This document shows positions 42,453-52,403 of a DNA stretch of 64,000 nucleotides, piece by piece; the first letter of the stretch is position 1, and every line of letters begins with the position of its first letter. The notes beneath the pieces were generated by a model. That model did not search any database. It was not told where the DNA came from and saw only the letters and a program-made list of their open reading frames with translations. The stretch is taken from NCBI GenBank assembly GCA_002412885.1, contig DHVX01000061.1, positions 128,638 through 192,637 on the forward strand. Direction: 5' to 3'. A program made the position numbers and the translations under genes. The stretch is from Bacteroidales bacterium UBA5197. GTDB lineage: Bacteria; Bacteroidota; Bacteroidia; Bacteroidales; Lentimicrobiaceae.

Positions 42453-44648
42453 ATGAAGAAAGTGGATGATTATTCGCTTAATGAATTATTAAAGAAAATT
42501 TTTGGATTTGATTCCTTTAAAGGGAACCAGGAGCCTATTATCAAGAATCTCCTCGATGGCAAAGATACTTTTGTAATCATGCCTACCGGAGGTGGTAAAT
42601 CAATGTGTTATCAATTGCCGGCCATTACGAGCCCGGGAACTGCCATTATTATATCTCCTCTGATTGCATTGATGAAAAATCAGGTGGATGCCATCCGTAA
42701 TTTCGGAGCTGAACAAGGCATTGCACATTTTTTAAATTCATCGCTCACCAAAGCTGAAATAACTGATGTAAGAAAAGATCTGACAACCGGCAAAACCAAG
42801 CTTTTGTACGTTGCGCCTGAATCTCTTACCAAAGAAGAAAATGTTCAGTTTTTTCAGGAAATTGACATCTCGTTTTTTGCCATTGATGAAGCTCACTGCA
42901 TCTCGGAATGGGGACACGATTTCAGGCCTGAATACAGACGCTTAAGGCCGATTATTGAAGCCATTGGTAAAAAAGTGCCAATTATTGCCTTAACTGCCAC
43001 TGCCACTCCAAAAGTACAGCAGGATATTCAAAAGAACCTGAATATGGTTGATGCATCGCTTTTTATCTCTTCATTCAACAGGCCAAACCTGTATTATGAA
43101 GTAAGACCTAAAGGCGATGAGCCCATCAAAGACATTATCAAATATGTAAAATCTCAGGCCGGAAAATCGGGAATTATCTATTGTCTCAGCCGCAAAAAAG
43201 TTGAAGAGATAGCCGAAAGCCTTCAGGTAAACGGAATCAAAGCACTGCCATACCATGCAGGCCTCGACTCTGCAACCCGGGTTACCAATCAGGATAAATT
43301 CCTGATGGAAGAAATTGATGTAATTGTTGCAACTATTGCATTCGGAATGGGCATCGACAAGCCTGATGTAAGATATGTGATTCATCACGATATGCCCAAG
43401 AGCCTTGAAGGATACTATCAGGAAACCGGACGCTCAGGTCGCGATGATGGCGAAGGAAATTGTATTGCATTTTACAGTTATGATGATATTCAGAAACTCG
43501 AAAAATTCAATAAAAATAAATCGGTTGCTGAACAGGAAATTGCCGGCCAGTTGTTGCTTGAAACAGTTGCCTATGCCGAATCATCAGTTTGCCGCAGAAA
43601 GCAATTGCTACATTACTTTGGAGAAGTTTACAATCAGGACAATTGCGGAAGCTGCGATAATTGCCTGCACCCACGATCCAAGTTTGAAGGCAAAGAAGCC
43701 GTTGAACTTGTTCTGGAAACTGTACTCGCGGTTAAACAACTTTTCAAAGCCAAACATATCATCAGTGTAATTACCGGAAAAGTATCGGCCAACAACAAAT
43801 CATTCAAGCACAATCAGCTTGAAGTATTCGGAAAAGGATCGGAACAGGATGAAAAATACTGGAATGCTGTGATCAGGCAAATGCTTATTGAGCGTTTACT
43901 GGTTAAGGATATTGAGAATTACGGACTGCTGAAAATCACACCCGAAGGTTCTAAATTCCTGAAAAAGCCTTATTCCATTATGCTCACCCGTGACCACGAC
44001 TATGAAAACACGGAAGATGACGATTTCTTTGCCGGCGGAGCTAAAACCAGCACAGCCGATAAGAATCTCTTTGTCATGCTTAAAGACCTGAGAAAAGAGA
44101 TTTCGAGAAAAGAAAATCTGCCTCCTTTTGTTATTTTTCAGGATCCTTCCCTCGAAGACATGGCCATTCAGTATCCGATTACTTTCGATGAACTGAAGCA
44201 AATCACCGGTGTTGGCGCAGGAAAAGCCCAAAAATACGGCAAGCCATTTATTGAACTGATAAAAACGTATGTTGAGGAAAATGAGATAATCAGACCCATG
44301 GATATGGTAGTAAAATCGGTTGTCAATAAATCAGGGCTTAAGGTCTATATCATCCAGAATATTGACAGGAAAATATCTCTTGAAGATCTGGCCTTTGCCA
44401 AAAGCATGACAATCAGCGAATTGCTTACCGAAGTGGAAAGGATTGTATCCTCGGGCACCAAACTTGATCTCAGCTACTACGTAAATGAATATGTTGACCC
44501 TTACCATCAGGAAGAAATCTATGACTATTTTCGTGAAGCTGAGAGCGATTCCATTGAAGATGCGCTCAGAGAGCTGGGAGAAGATGAATTCAATGAAGAA
44601 GAGATTCGCCTGATGAGAATAAAATTCATGTCAGATCTGGGCAATTAG
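42453..44648 (+). CDS. recQ: ATP-dependent DNA helicase RecQ
   Basis: 3'-5' helicase for recombination and repair. 731 residues. Motif I is MPTGGGKSMCYQLP (Gly-Lys-Ser 48-50), the DEAH box is at 145-148 (FFAIDEAHCISEWGHDFRPEY), motif VI is YQETGRSGRDD. A zinc-binding region has CRRKQLLHYF and CGSCDNC near 385-410. A winged-helix RQC and an HRDC domain (LRKEISRKENLPPFVIFQDPSLEDMA, about 535-610) follow. About 100 residues extend past HRDC with an acidic end, longer than E. coli RecQ. A terminator follows at 44670. Confidence 0.95.
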   Translation: MKKVDDYSLNELLKKIFGFDSFKGNQEPIIKNLLDGKDTFVIMPTGGGKSMCYQLPAITSPGTAIIISPLIALMKNQVDAIRNFGAEQGIAHFLNSSLTKAEITDVRKDLTTGKTKLLYVAPESLTKEENVQFFQEIDISFFAIDEAHCISEWGHDFRPEYRRLRPIIEAIGKKVPIIALTATATPKVQQDIQKNLNMVDASLFISSFNRPNLYYEVRPKGDEPIKDIIKYVKSQAGKSGIIYCLSRKKVEEIAESLQVNGIKALPYHAGLDSATRVTNQDKFLMEEIDVIVATIAFGMGIDKPDVRYVIHHDMPKSLEGYYQETGRSGRDDGEGNCIAFYSYDDIQKLEKFNKNKSVAEQEIAGQLLLETVAYAESSVCRRKQLLHYFGEVYNQDNCGSCDNCLHPRSKFEGKEAVELVLETVLAVKQLFKAKHIISVITGKVSANNKSFKHNQLEVFGKGSEQDEKYWNAVIRQMLIERLLVKDIENYGLLKITPEGSKFLKKPYSIMLTRDHDYENTEDDDFFAGGAKTSTADKNLFVMLKDLRKEISRKENLPPFVIFQDPSLEDMAIQYPITFDELKQITGVGAGKAQKYGKPFIELIKTYVEENEIIRPMDMVVKSVVNKSGLKVYIIQNIDRKISLEDLAFAKSMTISELLTEVERIVSSGTKLDLSYYVNEYVDPYHQEEIYDYFREAESDSIEDALRELGEDEFNEEEIRLMRIKFMSDLGN

Positions 44649-44669
44649 TATTAAGTTTGTCAACATTTT

Positions 44670-44710
44670 AAGCGAGACTGAGGCTGTTATGGCTTTTGCC
44701 TCGCTTTTTT
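44670..44710 (+). terminator. rho-independent terminator after recQ
   Basis: AAGCGAG (44670-44676) pairs with CTCGCTT (44700-44706), and an inner GAGGC/GCCTC pairing is an alternative; T6 follows. Confidence 0.65.
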
Positions 44711-44754
44711 CACTTAATTTTGTGCTCTGTTATTAATTTCAAACTAACCGTAAT

Positions 44755-45420
44755 ATGCAGGAAGAAAACATCAACCAAATCAGTGAAACTACCGCTAAGC
44801 CTAAAACCAACAACAATACGGTACTCACAATCATCAATGTAGTTTTGCTCATTGGATTAGTCATTCTCTATTTTATTGTTCTCAAACCAAGCAATAAAGG
44901 TGTAAATGAAAATATGGCGATACAACAGAAACTCTCTACGGGAAGCATATCAATAGCATATGTCAACAGCGACAGCATTCTGGCGCATTACGATCTGGTA
45001 AAATCGATGCGAACCTCACTCGAAACCAAAACCTCGGCACTTGAAAGTGAATTGAAAAGAAAGCAGGCTTCTTTTGAAAAAGATGCAGCCTATTTTCAGG
45101 AGCAGGTAAATAAACAGACCATTTCTGAGGCTTCAGCACAGGAGATTTACACTGAACTGATGGGTGAACAACAGAAACTCTATGAACTCAGGGAAAAATA
45201 TTCGGCCGAAATTGCCCGTCAGGAATACGACCTAAACCTGGTTTTGATTGATAGTCTGAATAATTTCCTGTCAAGATATAACAAAACGGTGAATTATGAC
45301 TACATACTGTCCTATAGCAGAGGTGGTAATATTCTGGTAGCCAACGACTCACTTGATATCACAAATAGTGTTATCAAACTGATAAATAAAGAATTTACTG
45401 ATTCAAAACCAAAGAAATAA
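44755..45420 (+). CDS. OmpH/Skp-family protein with N-terminal membrane anchor
   Basis: 221 residues. A cytoplasmic N-terminus, one transmembrane helix (about 24-43, VLTIINVVLLIGLVILYFIV), then a periplasmic Skp-like domain: IAYVNSDSILAHYDLVKSMRTSLE, a long coiled coil (about 85-165, ALESELKRKQASFEKDAAYF), and a C-terminal strand region YDYILSYSRGGNILVAN. Unlike free Skp it appears membrane-tethered. A periplasmic chaperone role for outer-membrane proteins is likely. It is 9 bp before the DUF4296 gene, so they form an operon. Confidence 0.88.
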   Translation: MQEENINQISETTAKPKTNNNTVLTIINVVLLIGLVILYFIVLKPSNKGVNENMAIQQKLSTGSISIAYVNSDSILAHYDLVKSMRTSLETKTSALESELKRKQASFEKDAAYFQEQVNKQTISEASAQEIYTELMGEQQKLYELREKYSAEIARQEYDLNLVLIDSLNNFLSRYNKTVNYDYILSYSRGGNILVANDSLDITNSVIKLINKEFTDSKPKK

Positions 45421-45429
45421 GCGGAAATA

Positions 45430-45834
45430 ATGAGGAGGATTGCAGCAATAACCGGACTGATAATCCTGCTGACCACTGGCATTGGGTGCAACAGATCAGC
45501 GAAACATGCTGATGGCACGGAAGTTATACCACGAGATCAGATGGTTAAGATTATGACGGATGTTGAGATGACAGAAGCCTCTCTTCGATTTCTTCAATCA
45601 AAAGTAAACAAGGATAGCCTCAACAAAATCGCTCATCAATCCTTCGATTCGCTTTATGTCTTTTATAATATTACTCCCGTTCAATTCAAAAGGAATCTGG
45701 AAATATATCAGAAGGATCTTGCAGATTTCGAAAAAATGATGGATGAGGTTATGCTCGCAATTACAAAAGCGAAAGACAGCCTGAGCAACACTCCGGAAAT
45801 ACCCACTGATACTCTCGCTGTTGTGAAGAAATAA
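45430..45834 (+). CDS. DUF4296 lipoprotein
   Basis: 134 residues with a lipoprotein signal (ITGLIILLTTGIGCNRS; lipidation Cys near residue 20). The DUF4296 pattern follows: IPRDQMVKIMTDVEMTEASLRF, then SFDSLYVFYNITPVQFKRNLEIYQKDLADFEKMMDEVM. Function unknown; common in Bacteroidota envelopes. It follows the Skp-like gene directly and is followed by a terminator. Confidence 0.87.
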   Translation: MRRIAAITGLIILLTTGIGCNRSAKHADGTEVIPRDQMVKIMTDVEMTEASLRFLQSKVNKDSLNKIAHQSFDSLYVFYNITPVQFKRNLEIYQKDLADFEKMMDEVMLAITKAKDSLSNTPEIPTDTLAVVKK

Positions 45835-45889
45835 TTACAATTTACGATTCAAGAGACCGGAATTTTTGTGGTACAGAAATCAAATTAAA

Positions 45890-45930
45890 AATGCCGGTGA
45901 CAGAAAATCAGTTACCGGCATTTTTGCATT
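45890..45930. terminator. terminator between the DUF4296 gene and a convergent lipoprotein gene
   Basis: ATGCCGGT (45891-45898) pairs with ACCGGCAT (45914-45921), extended by G-T, A-T and C-G pairs, then TTTTTGCATTTT. The A-run on the left makes it usable in both directions. Confidence 0.8.
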
Positions 45931-45947
45931 TTCCTAGCTGACAACTT

Positions 45948-46376
45948 TTATTTGGTTGCCACTGCAGTGAATGATTCCATGTCGCTGCCAGCTATGATGG
46001 TATATTCCCAACTCATGGTACTCAGGTTCGACATTGTACCTGAACCACTTACCCGAAATCCGGATGTAATCTCCTGTGAAGGAATCGTAATTCTATTGCT
46101 GGTAACAATACCGTATGCAGAATACGACCCTCCTACGTTTGCAAAGTTCCTCAGCAAAACCTGTGAAGTATTGCCCGGGTCGTAGGAAATGGTAACTGTA
46201 TAGTTAATTGCATCAACACTACGGCTTACCTTAGTCTCATCAAACCGCCAGGAGCCAACAAATTTATCACGGTCATCATCTGAATCCGGATCAAGATCAC
46301 CTTCAGGGACACAGGAAACCATTACTCCAAGAAGGAATGTCATCAGCGTAAAATGTTTTAAATACCTGGCAAACAT
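45948..46376 (-). CDS. lipocalin-like small lipoprotein, unknown
   Basis: 142 residues from the ATG at 46376, chosen because MFARYLKHFTLMTFLLGVMV runs straight into the lipobox Cys (VMVSC). The mature part starts with an acidic linker (DLDPDSDDDRD), then FVGSWRFDETKVSRS, TVTISYDPGNTSQVLL, NRITIPSQEI and MSWEYTI. This W-containing beta pattern resembles small lipocalin-like Bacteroidota lipoproteins. Ligand unknown. Monocistronic. Confidence 0.65.
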   Translation of the reverse strand: MFARYLKHFTLMTFLLGVMVSCVPEGDLDPDSDDDRDKFVGSWRFDETKVSRSVDAINYTVTISYDPGNTSQVLLRNFANVGGSYSAYGIVTSNRITIPSQEITSGFRVSGSGTMSNLSTMSWEYTIIAGSDMESFTAVATK

Positions 46377-46768
46377 GACTTTAAAATTTAAGGTGAAGTT
46401 ACTATTTGTGAAATAACCTTTACGGATATAAACAGTTGTAAAGGTAATCATTTCAGTGTTAAACAAATATTGATCCAATCTATTATTTATGGCAAATTTA
46501 TGCAAACTACAACCGCAATTATGATCTCTGGCAAATCACGACCAAAAAATATTCCCATGAAAGAGCCACAGACAGAAAACCACAAATCGGTAAAATCAGG
46601 CATATAAAAATCAACAAATCATTGCCTGACAGTTATTTAACAATACAAATATTATATGAGTTTAACAAATCGCACCAATAAGCATAAATTTCATCCTCCG
46701 AAGTAGAATGAAATGTTGAATAATTCATTTATGATTTTAACTTTGCTCAAAACTAACGACAAATTTTT
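46377..46768. other. intergenic region upstream of the acyl-CoA ligase
   Basis: AT-rich spacer between divergent genes. The only convincing element is the promoter at 46716-46745. Confidence 0.5.
46716..46745 (+). promoter_or_regulatory. putative promoter of the acyl-CoA ligase gene
   Basis: TTG (46716-46718), exactly 19 bases, then TAACTTTG (46738-46745), matching the Bacteroidota TTTG-N19-TAnnTTTG pattern in all but the first -33 base. The leader would be about 17-20 nt. Confidence 0.6.
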
Positions 46769-48682
46769 ATGCGTAACCTGATCGACTTACTTGATGTAGC
46801 AGCAGAGAAATTTCCTCACAACCCCTATCTCCACGAAAAAAGGGGCAACGATTGGCATCAGCTCACTTATACGCAAACCCGCGTAAGAGTTCATGAATTC
46901 GGAGCAGGCCTGTTAAAACTCGGGGTTAAATACGGCGATCGTATTGCGCTGCTGTCAGAAGGCCGCGACAATTGGATTATATCGGAGCTTGGATTGCTTT
47001 GCACCGGTTGTTGCAGTGTACCTCTGTCAGTAAAACTATCTCCTCCTGAAATTTTATTCCGTATAAAGCACAGCGGAGCCAAAGTTGCCATCGTTTCTGA
47101 AAACCAACTATACAAAATCAAGGAGATTCAAAGTGAACTGACTGAACTGGAACATATCATACTACTTGATAAAACATCGGCCAAACAATTCGGCGACTAT
47201 TACTTTGAAGATATTTGTGAAGACGGTGCCGGATATCTGAAGTCAGATCCTGACGCTCTTCAGCAAGCAATAAATAAATTAAAACCTGAAACCATTGCCA
47301 ACATCACATATACCTCAGGCACAACTTCCGACCCGAAAGGGGTTATGATTTCTCACGGCAATTATATAGCAAATGTTGAGCAATCGCTTACCCTTATGGA
47401 GATTCCTGACAGCTACCGTACACTGGCCATTTTACCCTGGGATCATTGCTTTGCCCATACGGCCTGCCTCTATTGTTTTATGGCAAAGGGAGCTTCAGTT
47501 GCTTCACTACAGGCAGGCAAAACTGCCAATGAAACCATTAAAAATATCCCGATAAATATTAAAGAAATCAAGCCGAACCTAATGATGAGTGTGCCGGCTT
47601 TATCGAAAAATTTTCGCAAAAACATTGAATCCGGCATAGCTAAGAAAGGGAAAATCGCAGTTACCCTTTTCAACGCAGGAATCAAAATCGCATACGCATT
47701 TAATGGCATTGGCATAAATCAGGGACAGGGTTTCAGGGCTTTATTAAAACCATTGGTTTTGCTTTTCGATAAAATACTATTCAGCAAAATACGCGAAGGA
47801 TTTGGTGGAGAATTAAAGTTTTTTATAGGCGGAGGAGCATTGCTTGATGCTGAACTTCAGCGCTTTTTTCTTGCCATCGGGATTCCGGTTTGTCAGGGAT
47901 ATGGTCTTACTGAAGCATCGCCGGTAATTTCATCAAATTCAATCAAAAACCTGAAGATCGGAACATCGGGCAAGCTGGTAAAGCCACTTGAACTAAAAAT
48001 ATGCGACACTGACGGGAATGAATTACCCAAAGGTCAATCCGGTGAAATTGTGATCAAAGGTGGAAATGTAATGTTGGGATACTGGAAAAATCCTGAGTCA
48101 ACCGCAGAAACAATCAAAGACGGCTGGCTTTATACCGGCGACCTAGGATACATGGACAATGATGATTATCTGGTGGTTAAAGGACGATTTAAAAGCCTGT
48201 TGATTGGAAGCGATGGCGAAAAATACAGTCCGGAAGGAATAGAAGAAGCACTGATTGACAATTCTGCACTGATTGACCAATGCATGCTTCACAACAACCA
48301 GGATCCTTACACGGTAGGATTAATCGTTCCGAATATTGCTGAGCTAAAAAACCAGATTAAAAAACAGGGTTTTGAGCCCACAACTGAAGATGGTCTGGAG
48401 GCTGGTATAAAAATAATCGCCCACGAAATAGAATCATACTTTGGCAAGGGTAAGCATTCAGGAATTTTCCCTGAAAGGTGGCTTCCGTCATGTTTTGTCA
48501 TTTTACCTGAAGCATTTACCGAGAAAAACCATATGGTAAACTCAACCTTAAAGATGGTAAGGGGAAAAATCAGCGAAGCCTATGTTTCTACCTTCGCTTT
48601 CTTATATACTCCTGCAGCCAAAAATCCGGTTAATGCGGTAAACAAAGACAACCTGCGGAATTTATTGTCGACAACTGAATAA
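46769..48682 (+). CDS. long-chain acyl-CoA synthetase (AMP-binding)
   Basis: Activates fatty acids to acyl-CoA through an acyl-AMP. 637 residues. The P-loop is ITYTSGTTSDPKGVMISHGNY, with A4/A5 motifs GYGLTEASPV and GWLYTGDLGYMDN, and the linker KGRFKSLLIGSDGEKYSPEGIEE leading to the C-terminal lid. The size and TEASPV motif suit FadD-type or long-chain ligases of Bacteroidota. No neighbour identifies a pathway. Soluble or peripheral to the inner membrane. Confidence 0.9.
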   Translation: MRNLIDLLDVAAEKFPHNPYLHEKRGNDWHQLTYTQTRVRVHEFGAGLLKLGVKYGDRIALLSEGRDNWIISELGLLCTGCCSVPLSVKLSPPEILFRIKHSGAKVAIVSENQLYKIKEIQSELTELEHIILLDKTSAKQFGDYYFEDICEDGAGYLKSDPDALQQAINKLKPETIANITYTSGTTSDPKGVMISHGNYIANVEQSLTLMEIPDSYRTLAILPWDHCFAHTACLYCFMAKGASVASLQAGKTANETIKNIPINIKEIKPNLMMSVPALSKNFRKNIESGIAKKGKIAVTLFNAGIKIAYAFNGIGINQGQGFRALLKPLVLLFDKILFSKIREGFGGELKFFIGGGALLDAELQRFFLAIGIPVCQGYGLTEASPVISSNSIKNLKIGTSGKLVKPLELKICDTDGNELPKGQSGEIVIKGGNVMLGYWKNPESTAETIKDGWLYTGDLGYMDNDDYLVVKGRFKSLLIGSDGEKYSPEGIEEALIDNSALIDQCMLHNNQDPYTVGLIVPNIAELKNQIKKQGFEPTTEDGLEAGIKIIAHEIESYFGKGKHSGIFPERWLPSCFVILPEAFTEKNHMVNSTLKMVRGKISEAYVSTFAFLYTPAAKNPVNAVNKDNLRNLLSTTE

Positions 48683-48774
48683 GCTGCCCGGCAAACTCCG
48701 GCATCTACTTATTAAAATATGTTAATTCCACAATCTATCCCATTGTTTGCCCGCATAAAATCGCTTACTTTTTA

Positions 48775-48782
48775 TATTTTTG
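48775..48782 (+). promoter_or_regulatory. -7-like box just before tilS
   Basis: TATTTTTG fits TAnnTTTG but ends only four bases before the tilS ATG at 48787, which would give a leaderless mRNA if functional. No correctly spaced -33. Confidence 0.3.
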
Positions 48783-48786
48783 CGGC

Positions 48787-50121
48787 ATGCTAGCGCAATT
48801 CAAACAATACATTTCGGAGTTTCATCTGTTTGATGAAAACGATCCGGTTCTCATCGCTGTGAGTGGAGGAGTTGATTCAATGGTTATGGCCGAACTTTTC
48901 CACCGTGCAGGTTTCAACTTTGCAATTGCCCATTGTAATTTCGGGCTAAGGGGTTCAGAATCGAATCTTGACGAGAAATTCGTAGCCTCAATTGCCGAAT
49001 CCTACGGAGTTAAGTTCCACGTTAATCACTTTAAAACCCGCGAGTATGCAGGGTTTAACAAGATTTCGGTACAAATGGCTGCCCGGACCCTTCGTTACGA
49101 ATGGTTCGACGAACTTATTGCCACGGAAGGATACAAATCTGTAGCCACAGCGCACCATCTTGACGATCAGATAGAAACATTTTTCATCAATATTCTCCGG
49201 GGCACCGGCATAAGCGGGCTTCACGGCATCATGCCCAACCGCAGGCAGGTAGTGCATCCCATGATGTTTGCCTTCAGGAGAGACATTGAAGAATTTGCGG
49301 GAGACGAAGCCATAAGCTATCGTGAAGACAGCTCAAACCGCTCTTCAAAATATGTAAGAAACAAACTCAGAAATGATCTGATGCCGCTGCTGGCGGAAAT
49401 CAATCCCGAATTCAGAAAGACCATTACCTTCACTGTCAGCCGGATGCGCGAAACAGAAATGCTGCTCAATCATTATATTGAAAGTATCCGCAAAAAAGTT
49501 GAGACAATAGAGGATGGTGTAATTTCACTTAATATTGAGGAATTGTCATTACTGAAACCTTGCGATGCTTATCTTTACGAGATTCTGCAACCTTATGGCT
49601 TCAACAGAAGTGTTTCTGACGAAGTGGCTTATAGCCTGGAAGAAATCTCAGGAAAGCAATTCTTTTCGCCGACACATCGCCTGATAAAAGACCGCGATTT
49701 TTTATTTATTACTGAGCTCGGCCCGGCAGGCACGCATCCGATCGGCGAAATTTTGATTGAAGAAGGCATTACAGAAATGAAAAAACCTGTTCAGCTCAGG
49801 TTTTCAACCTTAAGCAATCTTCCCGGCACCAGAATTAACAAAAGCGGATCAATAGCCATGCTGGATGCCGATAAAATTTCATGGCCATTGCGTTTGCGTA
49901 AATGGAATGAAGGTGACACTTTCGTTCCCTTTGGCATGACCAACAGCAAGAAACTCAGCGATTTCTTTATTGACAACAAATTCTCAATCGTTGAAAAGGA
50001 GAATGCCTGGCTACTGATTTCAGGGAATAAAATAGCCTGGTTGGTGGGTCACCGCATCGGCAATCCATTCAGAATCACATCCGAAACTGAAACCATTCTT
50101 CAGATTGAACAGCTGGATTAA
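48787..50121 (+). CDS. tilS: tRNA(Ile)-lysidine synthase
   Basis: Adds lysine to cytidine 34 of tRNA-Ile(CAU) so it reads AUA. 444 residues. The PP-loop is VLIAVSGGVDSM with Ser26-GGVD-Ser31; the family pattern continues with CNFGLRGSESNLDE, TAHHLDDQIETFFINILRGTGISGLHGI, and SNRSSKYVRNKLRNDLMPLL. The C-terminal TilS domain includes RKWNEGDTFVPFGM and KKLSDFFIDNK. Length and domains complete. Confidence 0.95.
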   Translation: MLAQFKQYISEFHLFDENDPVLIAVSGGVDSMVMAELFHRAGFNFAIAHCNFGLRGSESNLDEKFVASIAESYGVKFHVNHFKTREYAGFNKISVQMAARTLRYEWFDELIATEGYKSVATAHHLDDQIETFFINILRGTGISGLHGIMPNRRQVVHPMMFAFRRDIEEFAGDEAISYREDSSNRSSKYVRNKLRNDLMPLLAEINPEFRKTITFTVSRMRETEMLLNHYIESIRKKVETIEDGVISLNIEELSLLKPCDAYLYEILQPYGFNRSVSDEVAYSLEEISGKQFFSPTHRLIKDRDFLFITELGPAGTHPIGEILIEEGITEMKKPVQLRFSTLSNLPGTRINKSGSIAMLDADKISWPLRLRKWNEGDTFVPFGMTNSKKLSDFFIDNKFSIVEKENAWLLISGNKIAWLVGHRIGNPFRITSETETILQIEQLD

Positions 50122-50161
50122 ATTGTAAATAATTGCTTTAATCAACATAAATACCCAATAA

Positions 50162-52255
50162 ATGAAACACTATCCTAAACTCCTTCTGGCAGTTTTGCTG
50201 ATTGGTCTTCAGTCATTCACCCTTTCATACGGGCAGATTCTGAAACCTGTAAAATGGAGTTTCAGCACGAAACAGATTTCACCGGCAGAAGTACAATTGG
50301 TTTTAACCGCAACCATCGACCCAACCTGGCATTTGTACTCGCAGGACATCCCACCCGATGGACCGGTCCCAACTTCATTTACTTTTGAAAAAAGTGCTGA
50401 TTACAAGCTTATCGGAAAAGTAAAAGAACCAAAACCCAAGGAAGAGTTCGACAAAAACTTTGACATGGTAGTTAAATACTTTGCCGACAAAGCAGTATTT
50501 ACTCAGAATATCGAAGTCTTAACTGATAAAGATTTCCAGATTAAAGGATTTCTTGAGTTTATGTGCTGCGACGACAGCCGATGCCTGCCTCCCGATGAAG
50601 TGGATTTTACATTCAAGGTAAAAGGCAACCCCAATGTTGTAAAAACAACTGAGCCCGCACCCTCAGAAACAAGTGCCATAGAAATTGAACCACAGGATTC
50701 AACCATACAACAAATTGCTGCAACCACCGACTCTGTTGCCAGCCTGCAAGGAACAATCGATGCAACTGATGCAGCGCAAAAAAAAGACAAAAGTTCTCTC
50801 TGGACATTATTTTTCTTTGCTTTTATTGCCGGTCTCGCTGCCATTCTCACTCCTTGTGTATTCCCGATGATACCTATGACGGTAACATTCTTCCTGAAAG
50901 AAAAAGATAAAGTAAAAGCAAAAGTCCAGGCACTTTCCTACGGTGTTTCTATCATCCTCATCTACACTTTAATCGGAACTGTGGTTGCCATTACACTCGG
51001 AGCCAATTTTGCAAATTTCCTGAGTACACACTGGATTCCGAATGTTTTCTTTTTTCTGATTTTTATGTTTTTTGCAGCTTCATTTCTTGGAATGTTTGAA
51101 ATTACACTTCCAAGCTGGCTGATCAACAAATCAGACTCTCAGGCTGACAGAGGCGGAATTATCGGGGCATTTTTCATGGCTTTTACGCTCGTGCTTGTTT
51201 CATTTTCGTGCACCGGACCCATTGTCGGCGCTATTCTGGTGGCATCGGCCAGCGGAGAAATACTGGAACCCATCATCGGGATGCTTGGATTCTCGCTTGC
51301 ATTTGCGCTGCCATTCACCCTGTTTGCCTTCTTCCCCCGCTGGTTGAACAGTATGCCAAAATCAGGCGGATGGCTCAATTCAGTTAAAGTTGTACTTGGA
51401 TTTATTGAGCTGGCGCTTGGGCTGAAATTCCTCAGCATAGCCGACCAGACTTATCACTGGGGCATACTCGACCGTGAGGTTTACCTTGCCTTCTGGATCA
51501 TTATATTTACCCTCATGGGACTTTACCTTTTGGGCAAGCTCAAATTTGCGCACGACAGCGATCTGAAGTTCATCAGTGTGCCGAGACTTTCCATGGCAAT
51601 TGTCACTTTTGCTTTTGTGATTTATATGATTCCCGGAATGTTCGGGGCCCCGCTTCAGGTCTTGTCAGGATATCTTCCGCCACAGGCAACCCACGATTTT
51701 GACCTGAATAAAATTGTGAGGGATAATGTACAGGTGTTTGGCTCGGGAGGTGGTAGCGGCGAAAAACCAACCAGTCTCTGCGATAAACCAAAACATGGTG
51801 AATTGCTTCACCTGCCTCACGGGCTTGAAGGTTATTTCGATTACGAACAAGGGCTGGCTTGTGCAGCACAGCTTAACAAACCTGTATTTATTGACTTTAC
51901 CGGTCACGGTTGTGTAAACTGCCGCGAAATGGAAGCGCGCGTATGGGCCGACCCCAGAGTGCTGAAAAAGCTTCGCGAAGAATTTATTATTGTGGCTCTT
52001 TATGTTGATGATAAAAAGACGCTCCCTGAATCGGAATGGATTACATCTACTTACGACGGAAAAGTTAAGAAAACCATCGGAAAGAAATATGCCGATTTTC
52101 AGATCAGTAAATTTAATGTCAACGCCCAGCCCTATTACGTTTTGCTTGACACCAAAGGCAATGTAATGATTCCACCTAAAGCTTACGATCTAAATGTTGA
52201 GAACTTCCTGGATTTTCTCGACAGTGGCTTGAAGGCGTTTAAGGAACGTCAATAA
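50162..52255 (+). CDS. DsbD-like thiol:disulfide interchange protein
   Basis: Carries reducing power from cytosolic thioredoxin across the inner membrane. 697 residues: signal peptide (1-25), periplasmic DsbD-alpha-like domain (about 30-160) with CCDDSRCLPPDEVDF, a transmembrane domain (about 215-510) with the redox Cys in ILTPCVFPMIPMT and VSFSCTGPIVG, and a C-terminal thioredoxin-like domain with Cys584-Val-Asn-Cys587. The CxxC of the last domain is CVNC instead of the CVAC of E. coli DsbD. It may serve cytochrome maturation or periplasmic repair. It follows tilS by 40 bp and is followed by a terminator. Confidence 0.92.
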   Translation: MKHYPKLLLAVLLIGLQSFTLSYGQILKPVKWSFSTKQISPAEVQLVLTATIDPTWHLYSQDIPPDGPVPTSFTFEKSADYKLIGKVKEPKPKEEFDKNFDMVVKYFADKAVFTQNIEVLTDKDFQIKGFLEFMCCDDSRCLPPDEVDFTFKVKGNPNVVKTTEPAPSETSAIEIEPQDSTIQQIAATTDSVASLQGTIDATDAAQKKDKSSLWTLFFFAFIAGLAAILTPCVFPMIPMTVTFFLKEKDKVKAKVQALSYGVSIILIYTLIGTVVAITLGANFANFLSTHWIPNVFFFLIFMFFAASFLGMFEITLPSWLINKSDSQADRGGIIGAFFMAFTLVLVSFSCTGPIVGAILVASASGEILEPIIGMLGFSLAFALPFTLFAFFPRWLNSMPKSGGWLNSVKVVLGFIELALGLKFLSIADQTYHWGILDREVYLAFWIIIFTLMGLYLLGKLKFAHDSDLKFISVPRLSMAIVTFAFVIYMIPGMFGAPLQVLSGYLPPQATHDFDLNKIVRDNVQVFGSGGGSGEKPTSLCDKPKHGELLHLPHGLEGYFDYEQGLACAAQLNKPVFIDFTGHGCVNCREMEARVWADPRVLKKLREEFIIVALYVDDKKTLPESEWITSTYDGKVKKTIGKKYADFQISKFNVNAQPYYVLLDTKGNVMIPPKAYDLNVENFLDFLDSGLKAFKERQ

Positions 52256-52271
52256 ATTCATAACAGATATT

Positions 52272-52304
52272 AAAAAAGGCTACCTGGAAAGGCGGCCTTT
52301 TTTA
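52272..52304 (+). terminator. terminator after the dsbD-like gene
   Basis: AAAAAAGGC pairs with GCCTTTTTT across a loop that includes GGAAAGGC; a T-tract follows. It lies 16 bases after the stop. Confidence 0.65.
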
Positions 52305-52403
52305 ATTTCAGGAAGCATCCTGAAAATGTTAAAAATCAGATATGCACAAAACAGCATGTATTCCAAATCTTTGTTGTAATTTCACCCCGAAAAAAATTAC
52401 CGG

